64,000 nt of DNA, from NCBI GenBank assembly GCA_910588825.1, contig CAJURF010000005.1, forward strand, positions 1 to 64,000, in the 5' to 3' direction. The stretch comes from an uncultured Lachnospiraceae bacterium (lineage in GTDB: Bacteria > Bacillota > Clostridia > Lachnospirales > Lachnospiraceae). Each line of letters starts with the position of its first letter. Position 1 is the first letter of the stretch. Of this stretch, positions 9,991 through 17,474 are shown piece after piece. The notes under the pieces were generated by a model. The model was not told where the DNA came from. It saw only the letters and a list, made by a program, of their open reading frames with translations, and ran no database searches. A program made the translations under genes and the position numbers.

Positions 9991-10740
9991 TCATTCACTT
10001 TCTTCTCCCCTGAACGCACGCATAGTCACTGAATCCTCACCGCTAACGCCTTTCCTGCAAAACACAATCCCCACTGTCTGAAAAATAATTCTCAAATCGC
10101 CCAAAAATGTAATCTTCTCCACATACCTCACATCATCCTCAAACTTTTCCTCCCAGGAAAGGCTGTTTCTGCCGCTGGCCTGGGCCAGGCCTGTCAGCCC
10201 GGGGCGCACGTCGTGCCGGTGCTTCTGCCTGTCGTTGTACCGGGGCAGATATTCCACCAGCAGGGGCCTGGGCCCCACAAAGGACATATCGCCTTTCAAA
10301 ATGTTAACCAGCTCCGGCAGTTCGTCAAGGCTTGTACTTCTCAGAAACCTTCCAAAAGAAGTCATTCTCTTTTCATCGGAAAGCAGATGGCCATTTTCAT
10401 CTCTTTCATCTGTCATTGTGCGGTACTTGCGGATTTTAAATATTTTCTCATCCAGTCCCGGACGCATCTGCATAAACAACACAGGCGATCCCAGCTTCAG
10501 CTTTACCAGCAGTGCGGTGATTCCCATCAGCGGACCAAGTATTATCAAGGCCAGCAGGGAAAGACTTGCATCCAGAGGTCTTTTCATCACAGCCTCATAC
10601 GGTCCATAGGGTACATGTTTCTCCCTTTTCTCTGCTTCTTTTTGTTTCCTTTTGGTCACTTTATGTACAGTAAAAGCCGCCCATACTGCGGCGGCTGCAC
10701 ATAGGATAAATTTTCCATTCTTTTTCATCATTCCAAACAC
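9991..10740 (-). CDS. Initiating sugar-phosphate transferase (bacterial sugar transferase, PglC/EpsL-like)
   Basis: 249 residues. Short membrane segment at about 9-27, a basic stretch, then the re-entrant membrane hairpin and catalytic core of monotopic phosphoglycosyl transferases: 'MKRPLDASLSLLALIILGP', 'GSPVLFMQMRPG', 'FKIRKYRTM', 'DELPELVNILKGDMSFVGP' and 'RPGLTGLAQASGR'. It transfers a sugar phosphate to undecaprenyl phosphate and so starts repeat-unit assembly. The start overlaps the upstream aminotransferase by 13 bp (translational coupling). Base composition is much richer in G+C than the glycosyltransferases downstream. Confidence 0.9.
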   Translation of the reverse strand: MFGMMKKNGKFILCAAAAVWAAFTVHKVTKRKQKEAEKREKHVPYGPYEAVMKRPLDASLSLLALIILGPLMGITALLVKLKLGSPVLFMQMRPGLDEKIFKIRKYRTMTDERDENGHLLSDEKRMTSFGRFLRSTSLDELPELVNILKGDMSFVGPRPLLVEYLPRYNDRQKHRHDVRPGLTGLAQASGRNSLSWEEKFEDDVRYVEKITFLGDLRIIFQTVGIVFCRKGVSGEDSVTMRAFRGEESE

Positions 10741-12059
10741 CTGCGTATAATTTCAATCACCACATCCTGTTCTTCCTCTGTCATTTTAATATCACTGGGC
10801 AGGCAGAGCCCCCGGTGGAAAATATCTGCCCCTGTATCTGCATGAGCAATGTTTTTCCTATAGAAATTTTGATTACAGCGTCTCTCCCCTTCCACAGTGA
10901 CAAATCCATGGTTCCGGTATATGGGCTGCAGATGCATGGGCTTCCAGATGGGACGGCTCTCAATGTGAAATTCCGCCAGCGCATCATAAATCTCCATGGA
11001 ACAGGTGCGTCCGTGAACAGTCTTATACTGATACTCTGTATCTGAACACAGCATATCACACATATAATTCTCATCCAGCAAAATGCACGACAGCCAGAAA
11101 TTCGGCTCACAGTTTCTGCTGTCATAGGGATTCATCTGTATTCCCAGATTCTCCAATGCTTTTTCATACCTTCGGTATATATTCTTTTTTGCCGCAATAT
11201 GTTCTTCCAGATGCTCCCACTGCCCTCGGACTACACCTGCTATCACATTGCTCATCCGATAGTTATAACCCAGTTCTTCATGTTGATACCAGGGGGCATT
11301 TTCCCTGCTCTGGGTGGACCATTTTCTCGCTTTTTCTGCGCTGTACCGGTCATTGACCAGAAGCATTCCGCCAGAACTGCCTGTGATGATCTTGTTGCCG
11401 TTAAAGCTGATCACGCCGTAATCTCCCAGGCTTCCTGTCTGCCTGCCTTTATATAAGGCTCCCAGGGATTCCGCCGCGTCTTCGATGAGTAGTGCCCCAT
11501 GTCTGCAGCAGATATTTTTGATTTCATCTGCCTGTGCCGGGACGCCGTAGAGATGCGCGAAGATCACCAGCTTCACATCGGGGTAATGCTGAAATGCCAT
11601 CTCCAGCGCTTCAGGGTCCATATTCCAATCTTCCGGCGAAACATCAATGAATACGGGTTCGCCCCCTTCGTAAAGGACGGGATTTACGGTTGCGTCAAAG
11701 GTGAGATCCGAGCAGAATACCCGTTTTCCGTAAAGGCATCCGCCTTTTCCCAATCCCTGCGGTGTGGAGATGCCGCTGCTACTCCCATAGAGCTGTTCTG
11801 AGGCAAGTTTTACCGCCAGATGCAGGGCGGCTGTCCCGCAGGAAAGCGCCACGGCGTGTCCCACTCCGATGTATTCGGATGCGGCCTGCTCCAGTTTATT
11901 GATATTCTCTCCCACTGTGGACATCCAGTTGGTTTCGTATGCCTCTTTTATATAGGTAAGTTCTTCCCCATGCATGGTGGGAGAGGCAAGCCAGAGCCTG
12001 TCCGCGAAAGGTTCTATTCCTCTGAATCGTTTGTCACCGTTAAAACTGTATGCTGTCAT
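10728..12059 (-). CDS. DegT/DnrJ/EryC1 aminotransferase, PglE-like
   Basis: 443 residues, PLP-dependent. The PLP Lys is about residue 223 in 'SFNGNKIITGSSGG', and the Asp is about 194 in 'LIEDAAESLGA'. A glycine/serine-rich insertion (about 90-112) and a second one near 325-345 make it longer than the usual 380 residues. It is the first gene of the polysaccharide operon. With the next two genes it suggests UDP-4-amino-4,6-dideoxy-GlcNAc (bacillosamine-type) formation as the first sugar. The matching 4,6-dehydratase (PglF) is not in the window. RBS AAGGAG lies 9 bp upstream of ATG. Confidence 0.88.
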   Translation of the reverse strand: MTAYSFNGDKRFRGIEPFADRLWLASPTMHGEELTYIKEAYETNWMSTVGENINKLEQAASEYIGVGHAVALSCGTAALHLAVKLASEQLYGSSSGISTPQGLGKGGCLYGKRVFCSDLTFDATVNPVLYEGGEPVFIDVSPEDWNMDPEALEMAFQHYPDVKLVIFAHLYGVPAQADEIKNICCRHGALLIEDAAESLGALYKGRQTGSLGDYGVISFNGNKIITGSSGGMLLVNDRYSAEKARKWSTQSRENAPWYQHEELGYNYRMSNVIAGVVRGQWEHLEEHIAAKKNIYRRYEKALENLGIQMNPYDSRNCEPNFWLSCILLDENYMCDMLCSDTEYQYKTVHGRTCSMEIYDALAEFHIESRPIWKPMHLQPIYRNHGFVTVEGERRCNQNFYRKNIAHADTGADIFHRGLCLPSDIKMTEEEQDVVIEIIRRCLE

Positions 12060-12128
12060 TTTCCTACAGCTCCTTATATCTGCATGATCAAAATTTTGTT
12101 ACGTATTTTCTTTCTAGCCTCTGGTGTA

Positions 12129-12147
12129 TGTGCTGAAAAACAGCACA
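12129..12147 (-). promoter_or_regulatory. Perfect small hairpin in the polysaccharide operon leader; candidate LoaP recognition element
   Basis: TGTGCTG-AAAAA-CAGCACA is a perfect 7-bp stem with a 5-nt loop, about 70 bp before the start of the first polysaccharide gene. On the minus strand it is not followed by a U-tract, so it is not a terminator. LoaP antiterminators are known to recognise a small RNA hairpin in the leader of their target operon. Two LoaP-like genes lie immediately upstream. The link is inference. Confidence 0.5.
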
Positions 12148-12177
12148 AAAATAAGAGCAGGCGTATCACCCACTCTT
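12147..12177 (-). terminator. Rho-independent terminator-like hairpin before the polysaccharide operon
   Basis: On the minus strand a 9-bp stem (AAGAGUGGG with CCUGCUCUU, two G-U pairs) with a 7-nt loop is followed by AUUUUU. It lies 75 bp after the antitoxin stop and about 90 bp before the first polysaccharide gene. It may end the antitoxin transcript or act as a leader terminator to be read through by LoaP. It directly precedes the small perfect hairpin at 12129-12147. Confidence 0.6.
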
Positions 12178-12251
12178 ACAATTTTCTCATTTCCTGATTA
12201 CTTGTCTCTATAATGAGAGCCACATTGAGAAATCTCTATATATCTTATGCA

Positions 12252-12512
12252 TCAATCTACCTCTATTAGTTCATGCTCTTTCCCTTCACCTGCATTGAGC
12301 TGGTCAATTGATTTTCTCAATCTGGTCATATTTGCTTCACTATAAAATGGATCAACAGACACTTCAAATGGAATTCTCTGCTCGTTTACTACTTTTTTCA
12401 CAAACATATTAATTGCCACAGATACATTCATGCCAGCCGCTTTACAAAATTGTTCAAACTTTTGCCTATCCGAACCATCAATTTGTACACTAAGTGTTGT
12501 CTGCTGTGCCAT
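12252..12512 (-). CDS. RelB/DinJ-family antitoxin, orphan
   Basis: About 86 residues from the ATG at 12512, chosen because AGGTGG precedes it by a few bases; a longer in-frame start at 12533 is less likely. The N-terminus 'TTLSVQIDGSDRQKFEQFC' and 'GMNVSVAINMFVKKVV' are the ribbon-helix-helix DNA-binding half of DinJ; 'IPFEVSVDPFYSEANM' is the usual toxin-wrapping tail. A DinJ antitoxin should be followed by a YafQ/RelE toxin, but none is coded in the 190 bp before the polysaccharide operon. A clear own promoter with an internal palindrome lies upstream, in keeping with autoregulation. Confidence 0.82.
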   Translation of the reverse strand: MAQQTTLSVQIDGSDRQKFEQFCKAAGMNVSVAINMFVKKVVNEQRIPFEVSVDPFYSEANMTRLRKSIDQLNAGEGKEHELIEVD

Positions 12513-12550
12513 AGAACCACCTCTTTCTTTCATACGAGTATTCTATGTTG

Positions 12551-12579
12551 ATAGTAACACTACTGTGATACATTGTCAA
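12551..12579 (-). promoter_or_regulatory. Sigma-A promoter of the DinJ-like antitoxin, with palindromic operator
   Basis: On the minus strand: -35 TTGACA (12579-12574), 17-bp spacer, -10 TACTAT (12556-12551). The spacer holds an imperfect palindrome GTATCAC-AGTA-GTGTTAC (one mismatch), ideally placed for repression by the ribbon-helix-helix protein encoded just downstream. Confidence 0.7.
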
Positions 12580-12773
12580 TATGTTTGGCTGCCTTCGGCT
12601 GCTCTCGTAAACATTTTCTACAAAAAAAGGGCAAGCTTCGCCATCCGGGAATTTTTGCCAATCTCTGCCTTTTCCCCGGCTTTCTCTGAACAATGTGTCC
12701 ACCATACCCTGCACAGCGCTCTTAGCGTCAACTACATTCAATGGCTTCCTGACTTTCCATCTTTGTATCCTGA

Positions 12774-13289
12774 TTATGTCTTCTCTGTCACCCGTCTCAC
12801 TACTCCCAGCCCCAGCTGTATTTCCACCAAGCGTCCCAGAAGGGGCACTTCTATGGTCACCAGCCTGCGGTGGCGGTCCAGTCTCTTGACTTTTCCTTCA
12901 TATCCCTGCATGGCTCCCTCTGTCACAATGAGCCGGTCGCCTTCCAGATATCCTTCCGAATATTCGGCCACATGTTCCTCACCGCCCAGCCGCCGCAGAA
13001 ATGTTTCCTCCTCGGGTTCAATGGGCACCACGTCTTCTCCGTTTTTCAGGACTTTTGTCATGGTTTCGATTTGGTACAGCCGGATGCGGAAATCTTCTAT
13101 GTTCTCCGTCTCGATGAATACATAACCGCCGAACAGTACGTACCGTTTCAGTTCCCATCTTCCCCGGATACGGTACTTCTTCTCTCCGAACATGGTGAAG
13201 ATATCTTCATTTTCTTTCAGAAGCCTTCTGCGGCACTGTCCCACAATCTCCTGCTCCTGCCCGGTCCTCACCTGCATTACATACCACAA
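12774..13289 (-). CDS. NusG-paralogue transcription antiterminator, LoaP-like (first copy upstream of the polysaccharide operon)
   Basis: 171 residues from a TTG start (TTG-TGG-TAT; 'WYVMQVRTGQEQ'). The NusG N-terminal domain includes 'LFGGYVFIETE', and a C-terminal KOW domain includes 'GDRLIVTEGAMQGYEGKVKRLDRHRRLVTIEV'-type elements (about 118-160). Length and lack of other domains fit LoaP, the Firmicutes NusG paralogue that lets RNA polymerase pass terminators inside long polysaccharide or antibiotic operons. It lies 47 bp after another NusG-like gene on the same strand. It is separated from the polysaccharide genes by the small antitoxin gene. Confidence 0.85.
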   Translation of the reverse strand: MWYVMQVRTGQEQEIVGQCRRRLLKENEDIFTMFGEKKYRIRGRWELKRYVLFGGYVFIETENIEDFRIRLYQIETMTKVLKNGEDVVPIEPEEETFLRRLGGEEHVAEYSEGYLEGDRLIVTEGAMQGYEGKVKRLDRHRRLVTIEVPLLGRLVEIQLGLGVVRRVTEKT

Positions 13290-13336
13290 AGCAACTCATT
13301 CCCTTCTCTTTGGCCGTTTCTCATTCACCGCACAGT

Positions 13337-13831
13337 CTAAAAACGAACGCCCAGCCACAAGGTCTGCTGTTTCCCGGATACATTCAGGCCCACCTCCGCC
13401 ACTCTTTTGTGAAGGTTCACCTTCTTTATCCGGCTGGACACTCTTGTCAGAGGGCCGGACAGATATTGGATTTCTCTGTCTTTATCGATTCGAATATCAG
13501 AAATCCCCACCGTTCCTCTCTGGTCTGTCACCTGCTCTATGAAAGCGGCTTCTGTGTTGTCCAGAACAGAAACATGATGCTGATTGCTGAACAGCAGATT
13601 CTGGGGAGTTTCTTCCAGTCTCAGGTATACCGCTTCCGGGTAATCCGTCTCTATGAACACATACCCTGGAAGAAGTTTTTCCTGTATTGTCCGCCAATGC
13701 CCGGCTCTTTTGTAAAGTCTTCTCCTGGTCAGTGAAAAGCATCTGGTGAAAAAATCCCCAGGCAGCAGACCTGTGACAAATTCTTCCGTTTTCTTCTCAT
13801 TCCCATCCCCTGTGTAGAGAACACACCACAT
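13337..13831 (-). CDS. Second NusG-paralogue transcription antiterminator, LoaP-like
   Basis: 164 residues; starts 'MWCVLYTGDGNEKKTEEF'. It has the NusG N-terminal fold, with 'KLLPGYVFIETDYPEAVY' matching the strand-loop of NusG that contacts RNA polymerase. The C-terminal part ('GPLTRVSSRIKKVNLHKR') is a KOW-like domain. It is clearly diverged from the neighbouring 171-residue paralogue, so this is not a recent duplication. A strong RBS (AGGAGGTG) precedes the ATG. The upstream 380 bp contain two large inverted repeats and no other gene, suggesting RNA-level control of its own expression. Confidence 0.85.
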   Translation of the reverse strand: MWCVLYTGDGNEKKTEEFVTGLLPGDFFTRCFSLTRRRLYKRAGHWRTIQEKLLPGYVFIETDYPEAVYLRLEETPQNLLFSNQHHVSVLDNTEAAFIEQVTDQRGTVGISDIRIDKDREIQYLSGPLTRVSSRIKKVNLHKRVAEVGLNVSGKQQTLWLGVRF

Positions 13832-13898
13832 TTTGGAAAAGCACCTCCTGCGTCTGGAAACAATAGAATCCAGAGCGTATTTACGGCGGGTATTCAGC

Positions 13899-13924
13899 GG
13901 GGACTAATTCTTGAATTTATCCCC
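13899..13924. repeat. Inverted repeat, related to the one at 14054-14089
   Basis: GGGGACTAATTC-TT-GAATTTATCCCC has two mismatches in a 12-bp stem. The core GAATTTATCCCCAC also occurs in the larger palindrome 150 bp away. On the minus strand it falls about 70-90 bp before the second LoaP-like gene, so it would be in its 5' leader or promoter. Confidence 0.55.
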
Positions 13925-14053
13925 ACTTATGTCTTGCAAAAAAATCTCGTTTGTGGTATTTTATTTTAAGATGGATTTGGGATATTCGTATTCACTTTCA
14001 TCATATTTTTTGTCTATTTTGCATAAGACCCGCAGTTTGGCGGTTTCACACAG

Positions 14054-14089
14054 GGGGTGGGGATAAATTCAAGAATTTATCCCCACCCC
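14054..14089. repeat. Perfect 17-bp inverted repeat
   Basis: GGGGTGGGGATAAATTC-AA-GAATTTATCCCCACCCC is perfect in all 17 pairs with a 2-nt spacer. It lies about 225 bp upstream of the second LoaP-like gene. No U-tract follows on either strand, so a terminator is unlikely. A protein-binding palindrome or an element end is more plausible. Confidence 0.6.
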
Positions 14090-14406
14090 TTTCGTCCGCT
14101 GTCAGAAAAAGTGCATATTTACGGCTTTCGTTACGTCAACACTCAAAACTAAATTCCCATAAATTACTTTTTCTGGATTTGTATCTAAAAGGTGTTAATT
14201 CTGACTTCAATTATGAGTGAAGGAGGCCATTCCTCAGATTCAATATCGTGTGTTATTAAAAGCCATCCGTTTTCACCAACGGCAATATTACGGCTATGGG
14301 AAATGGCCATTTCAAAACCATTACCGAGCTGTTTTTCCTAAGTATCTAAAATGCGTTGATGCCGATGAGGAAGAATGCGCTGTTTTCATATATTTATGTA
14401 AAAGTA

Positions 14407-14450
14407 TAAGGGAATCCATCTTTGTCAGTGAAACATAATGGATTCCCTTA
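14407..14450. terminator. Terminator-like hairpin downstream of the XRE gene
   Basis: TAAGGGAATCCAT and ATGGATTCCCTTA form a perfect 13-bp stem around an 18-nt loop, starting 12 bp after the stop of the minus-strand XRE gene. A loose T-rich run follows on the plus side. Likely terminates the XRE transcript. Confidence 0.6.
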
Positions 14451-14461
14451 TATTGATATTT

Positions 14462-14821
14462 TTATTTTTCAAATGGCACTATAGCAAGTGTCTTTCCCAA
14501 TGGGATCAAGATCTTGAGGATGGTGTCTATCTGTGGGCTTGTGATTCCTTTTTCCATCCTGGCAATGACCGGCTGTTTGACTCCGCTCAGTTCTTCGAGT
14601 TTTTTCTGGCTTATGCCCTTTTCCTTTCTGGCCTTGATCAGTTCGCTTATAAGAGCTGCCCGCAGGTCGCTTTCAGCTATTTCGTCTGGGGTGAGGAATC
14701 CATCCATGAATTCTAACGCATTTCCTCCTATAGCGTCTATCCCACGTTCCTGGAAATCAGATAGGCTATCCTTTGCTTTATCTATTTCCTGTTCATAGCC
14801 TCTATCTTTTATCATCGTCAT
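14462..14821 (-). CDS. XRE-family antitoxin (HigA/RHH-type partner), orphan
   Basis: 119 residues. The C-terminal half is a classical Cro/C1 helix-turn-helix ('ARKEKGISQKKLEELSGVKQ', then 'IARMEKGITSPQIDTILKIL'). The N-terminal half 'EQEIDKAKDSLSDFQERGI' resembles HigA-type antitoxins encoded after HigB/RelE toxins. A toxin is expected directly upstream (14822-15000), but no such frame is present there. It may have become a free-standing regulator. Confidence 0.78.
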   Translation of the reverse strand: MTMIKDRGYEQEIDKAKDSLSDFQERGIDAIGGNALEFMDGFLTPDEIAESDLRAALISELIKARKEKGISQKKLEELSGVKQPVIARMEKGITSPQIDTILKILIPLGKTLAIVPFEK

Positions 14822-15082
14822 GGCCCCTTTCTCTGATCCTATTATACTTAAAAGTTATTAAAATATCAAGTACTTTTAAGTTATTATGAGATATCGTCTT
14901 ATTTTCATGTTTGTTGCCATGCCACCCTATGGCGGTACAAATGTTTCTTGAATTTATGCCTTAGAGCGTGTCTTATGTGAAAGTTGAGTTACTTATAATT
15001 TATAATTCATCCACGTATTATTATGTTATAATAAATCATGACAGGGAAAGGAGCTGCTATCCAAAATGGAGGTCTATGTATC

Positions 15083-15541
15083 ATGAAAAAATTATTTTAT
15101 CCTGCATTATTCCACAGAGCCGAAGAAGGAGGTTTCTGGATTTCCTTTCCAGATTTTCCAGAGTGCCTCACCCAAGGCGATGATATGGCGCAAGCCTATG
15201 AAATGGCTGTAGATGCATTAGGCTTGGCTTTGGTATGCCGTGAAGAAGAAGGCCAGCCGCTTCCAGGTACATCCGATTGGACAGCCATAATCCCTGAGCC
15301 AGATTCATTTCTTGCTGTAATTGAATTTGACATGCTTGCCTACAAAAAACGAACAGATTCCTGAGCTGTGAAAAAGACATTGAGCATTCCATCATGGCTC
15401 AATGATACCGCTATCGCAGCTGGAATAAACTTTTCTCAGGTTCTGCAGGATGCACTTAAATCCCAGCTCCATGTTAGTTACAACATCATTATTACTTTCT
15501 TATTCAGTATTTACGGAGGCCGCATATGGGAATGTTTTTAA
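15083..15541 (+). pseudogene. HicB-family antitoxin interrupted by an in-frame TGA
   Basis: From the ATG at 15083 (RBS GGAGG 9 bp upstream) the frame codes a HicB RNase-H-like domain ('LFYPALFHRAEEGGFWISF', 'TQGDDMAQAYEMAVDALGL') and stops at TGA 15362-15364. In the same frame, directly after the stop, the code continues as 'AVKKTLSIPSWLNDTAIAAG' and 'INFSQVLQDALKSQL', the C-terminal ribbon-helix-helix tail normal for clostridial HicB. A CGA (Arg) to TGA change explains the break. The frame then runs 16 bp into the ATPase gene. No HicA toxin is found upstream. The truncated 93-residue product would lack the DNA-binding tail. Confidence 0.8.
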
Positions 15542-17139
15542 ACAGCAATGTTCCTATCGCATCATATAAGGAGATCTTCAAGGAGCCCTATTTTGTTGAC
15601 AAGTCTCTCCTGATTGATGAATTGATCCCGGCGCTGGGAACAAGGAACCGCTATTTTTGTATTACAAGACCCCGCCGTTTTGGCAAAAGTGTTATGGCTG
15701 ACATGATCAGCGCTTTCTTTTGCAAATCCGCCGATGGAAGTCCAATTTTTGACAAACTGCTAATTGCAGAGTCTGAAAATTATCGGCAGCATCTAAACAG
15801 CCATGATGTAATTTCTATCGACTGCAGCCGGATGCCAGAATCCTGCAGCACCTACGAGGATTATATTGCAAGGATTATCAAGGGCCTAAAAGAAGACCTG
15901 ATGCGGGAATTCCCGGATTTATGTCTGGATATGTCCCAAGCGGTATGGGATATGCTGCTTACGGTATTTCAAAAAACGAATCGCAGATTCATATTTGTGA
16001 TAGACGAGTGGGATGCTCTGTTTCACATGCCGGACATACCATCTGAAAAACATCAGGCATATCTTCTCTTCCTGAAAAATCTTCTGAAAGACCAGGTTTA
16101 CTCTGAACTGGTCTATATGACAGGCATCCTGCCCATTGCCAAATATTCTGACGGGTCGGAATTGAATATGTTTGTGGAATATACTATGACTGTCTCCCGG
16201 CGGTTCAGTACGTATTTTGGGTTCCTTGACCGGGAAGTTGACCGGCTGTATGAAATCTACCAGCGCAGAACAAAGGAGCCATCCATCACCCGTAATAAAC
16301 TTCGGGAGTGGTACGATGGATATCATACTGCCAGCGGAGATAAGCTGTATAATCCCCGTTCTATTGTGTGTGCCCTTACCAATAACCAAATTGGAAACTA
16401 CTGGACCAGTTCCGGAACTTATGATTCTGTATTTGGATATATCAAAAACAATATTTCTGATATTCAGGACGACATTGCCCTGCTGTTTTCAGGGGAATCT
16501 ATAGCGGCAGACATTCAGGAATACGCCGCTGTGTCTTTGAGGCTGGAAACCAAAGATGAGATTTATTCTGCCATGGTGGTCTATGGTCTTTTAACCTCCA
16601 GGGACGGTTATGTGTCCATCCCGAATAGAGAGCTGTCCTCCAGCTTTGCGTCTATGATGAAAAAGGAAAAGTCCCTGGGGTATGTATTTAAGCTGGCAAA
16701 TGCTTCTCAGAAAATGCTCTCTGCGACTCTTTCCGGCGATACCCGGACAATGGCAGAGATTTTAAAATTTGCACATGATACAGAATCTCCCATTCTCTCT
16801 TACAATAATGAGACCGAACTATCTGCCGTAGTAAATCTGGTATATCTGGCGGCGAGAGATCATTACCGCGTGGAACGTGAGGATAAAGCCGGGGAAGGAT
16901 ATGTGGATTTTATTTTTTACCCTGAACAGAGAAACCGCGACGGCATCATACTTGAATTAAAAGTGGATGATACCCCGGAAAATGCCATCCAACAGATTAA
17001 AAATAGAAATTATATATTTCGTTTTATGGGAAAATTAGGCGAAACACCAAAATATACGGGAAGAATTCTCGCTGTGGGTATTGGTTATAACAAGAAAACA
17101 AAAGAGCATTTCTGTAAAGTTGAGACAATTTTCTGTTAG
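15526..17139 (+). CDS. AAA-ATPase-like protein with C-terminal PD-(D/E)XK nuclease domain
   Basis: 537 residues, typical length for the AAA-ATPase_like (PF09820) plus PDDEXK_9 (PF08011) architecture. Residues about 5-230 form the ATPase part: start 'VPIASYKEIFKEPYFVDKS', unusual P-loop 'CITRPRRFGKSVM' and Walker B 'RFIFVIDEWDALF'. The C-terminal nuclease-like part has 'GEGYVDFIFYP' and 'GIILELKVDDTPENAIQQI', i.e. the D...ExK signature, with a Gln further on. RBS GGAGG is 6 bp before ATG. The family is multi-copy in gut Clostridia and Bacteroidetes, and its role (defence, selfish element or other) is unknown. It sits among orphan antitoxins. Confidence 0.85.
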   Translation: MGMFLNSNVPIASYKEIFKEPYFVDKSLLIDELIPALGTRNRYFCITRPRRFGKSVMADMISAFFCKSADGSPIFDKLLIAESENYRQHLNSHDVISIDCSRMPESCSTYEDYIARIIKGLKEDLMREFPDLCLDMSQAVWDMLLTVFQKTNRRFIFVIDEWDALFHMPDIPSEKHQAYLLFLKNLLKDQVYSELVYMTGILPIAKYSDGSELNMFVEYTMTVSRRFSTYFGFLDREVDRLYEIYQRRTKEPSITRNKLREWYDGYHTASGDKLYNPRSIVCALTNNQIGNYWTSSGTYDSVFGYIKNNISDIQDDIALLFSGESIAADIQEYAAVSLRLETKDEIYSAMVVYGLLTSRDGYVSIPNRELSSSFASMMKKEKSLGYVFKLANASQKMLSATLSGDTRTMAEILKFAHDTESPILSYNNETELSAVVNLVYLAARDHYRVEREDKAGEGYVDFIFYPEQRNRDGIILELKVDDTPENAIQQIKNRNYIFRFMGKLGETPKYTGRILAVGIGYNKKTKEHFCKVETIFC

Positions 17140-17273
17140 AAATATTGTAAGGAGCTGTAGAAAAATAACTGATACAGCTCCTAAGATTTAACAAATATCC
17201 ATTTTCTCAATCACACAGCTATGCCGTTTATCTAAATCCTGTTTTATAGAAGCTTTTCTGAGGCTTTCAGGAC

Positions 17274-17474
17274 ATGTATCACCGCCTGCCAGCCGCCTGT
17301 GCTCATGGCATTTATGAATTCTCTATGAATCTCTTTATTGGGAATGAATGGGGGCTTTGCTTCCGGCAGTGCAAAGTCTGCGGGAAATATTTTCTGGCAA
17401 AGAGCCAGCGGTATGAGCTTTGCAGCGACAAGTGCCGAAAAGCACAGGCACTTCAAAACAAGCGGGAATTTTGA
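17274..17474 (+). pseudogene. C-terminal fragment of a DUF6076-like zinc-ribbon protein
   Basis: About 66 residues. The last 35 carry a four-cysteine treble-clef pattern, 'CKVCGKYFLAKSQRYELCSDKC', followed by a basic tail, as at the C-terminus of DUF6076-type proteins. The remaining N-terminal domain is absent; upstream frames break within 30-60 bp. Probably a decayed remnant. Its 3' end overlaps the 3' end of the truncated antitoxin on the other strand, which suggests a deletion or recombination joint near 17455-17475. Confidence 0.5.

Larger units (their letters stand above)
13832..14461. other. Non-coding stretch with three inverted repeats
   Basis: No convincing gene. It holds an imperfect 12-bp inverted repeat (13899-13924), a perfect 17-bp inverted repeat (14054-14089), a 10-bp inverted repeat (14103-14112 with 14166-14175) and a terminator-like hairpin at 14407-14450. 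A possible 73-residue plus-strand frame at 14217 has no family resemblance and was rejected. Confidence 0.5.

Noticed and set aside
14217..14438. 73-codon plus-strand frame between the inverted repeats and the XRE gene
   Set aside because: Composition is odd, no family resemblance, and it runs into the terminator hairpin of the opposite gene. The purine-rich string near its start is not well spaced for an alternative start either.
14961..14975. Short motif AGAGCGTG, also seen near 18680 and 21863 (complement)
   Set aside because: Recurs beside gene ends, but the flanks do not align beyond about 10 bases, so it cannot be called a repeat family from this window.
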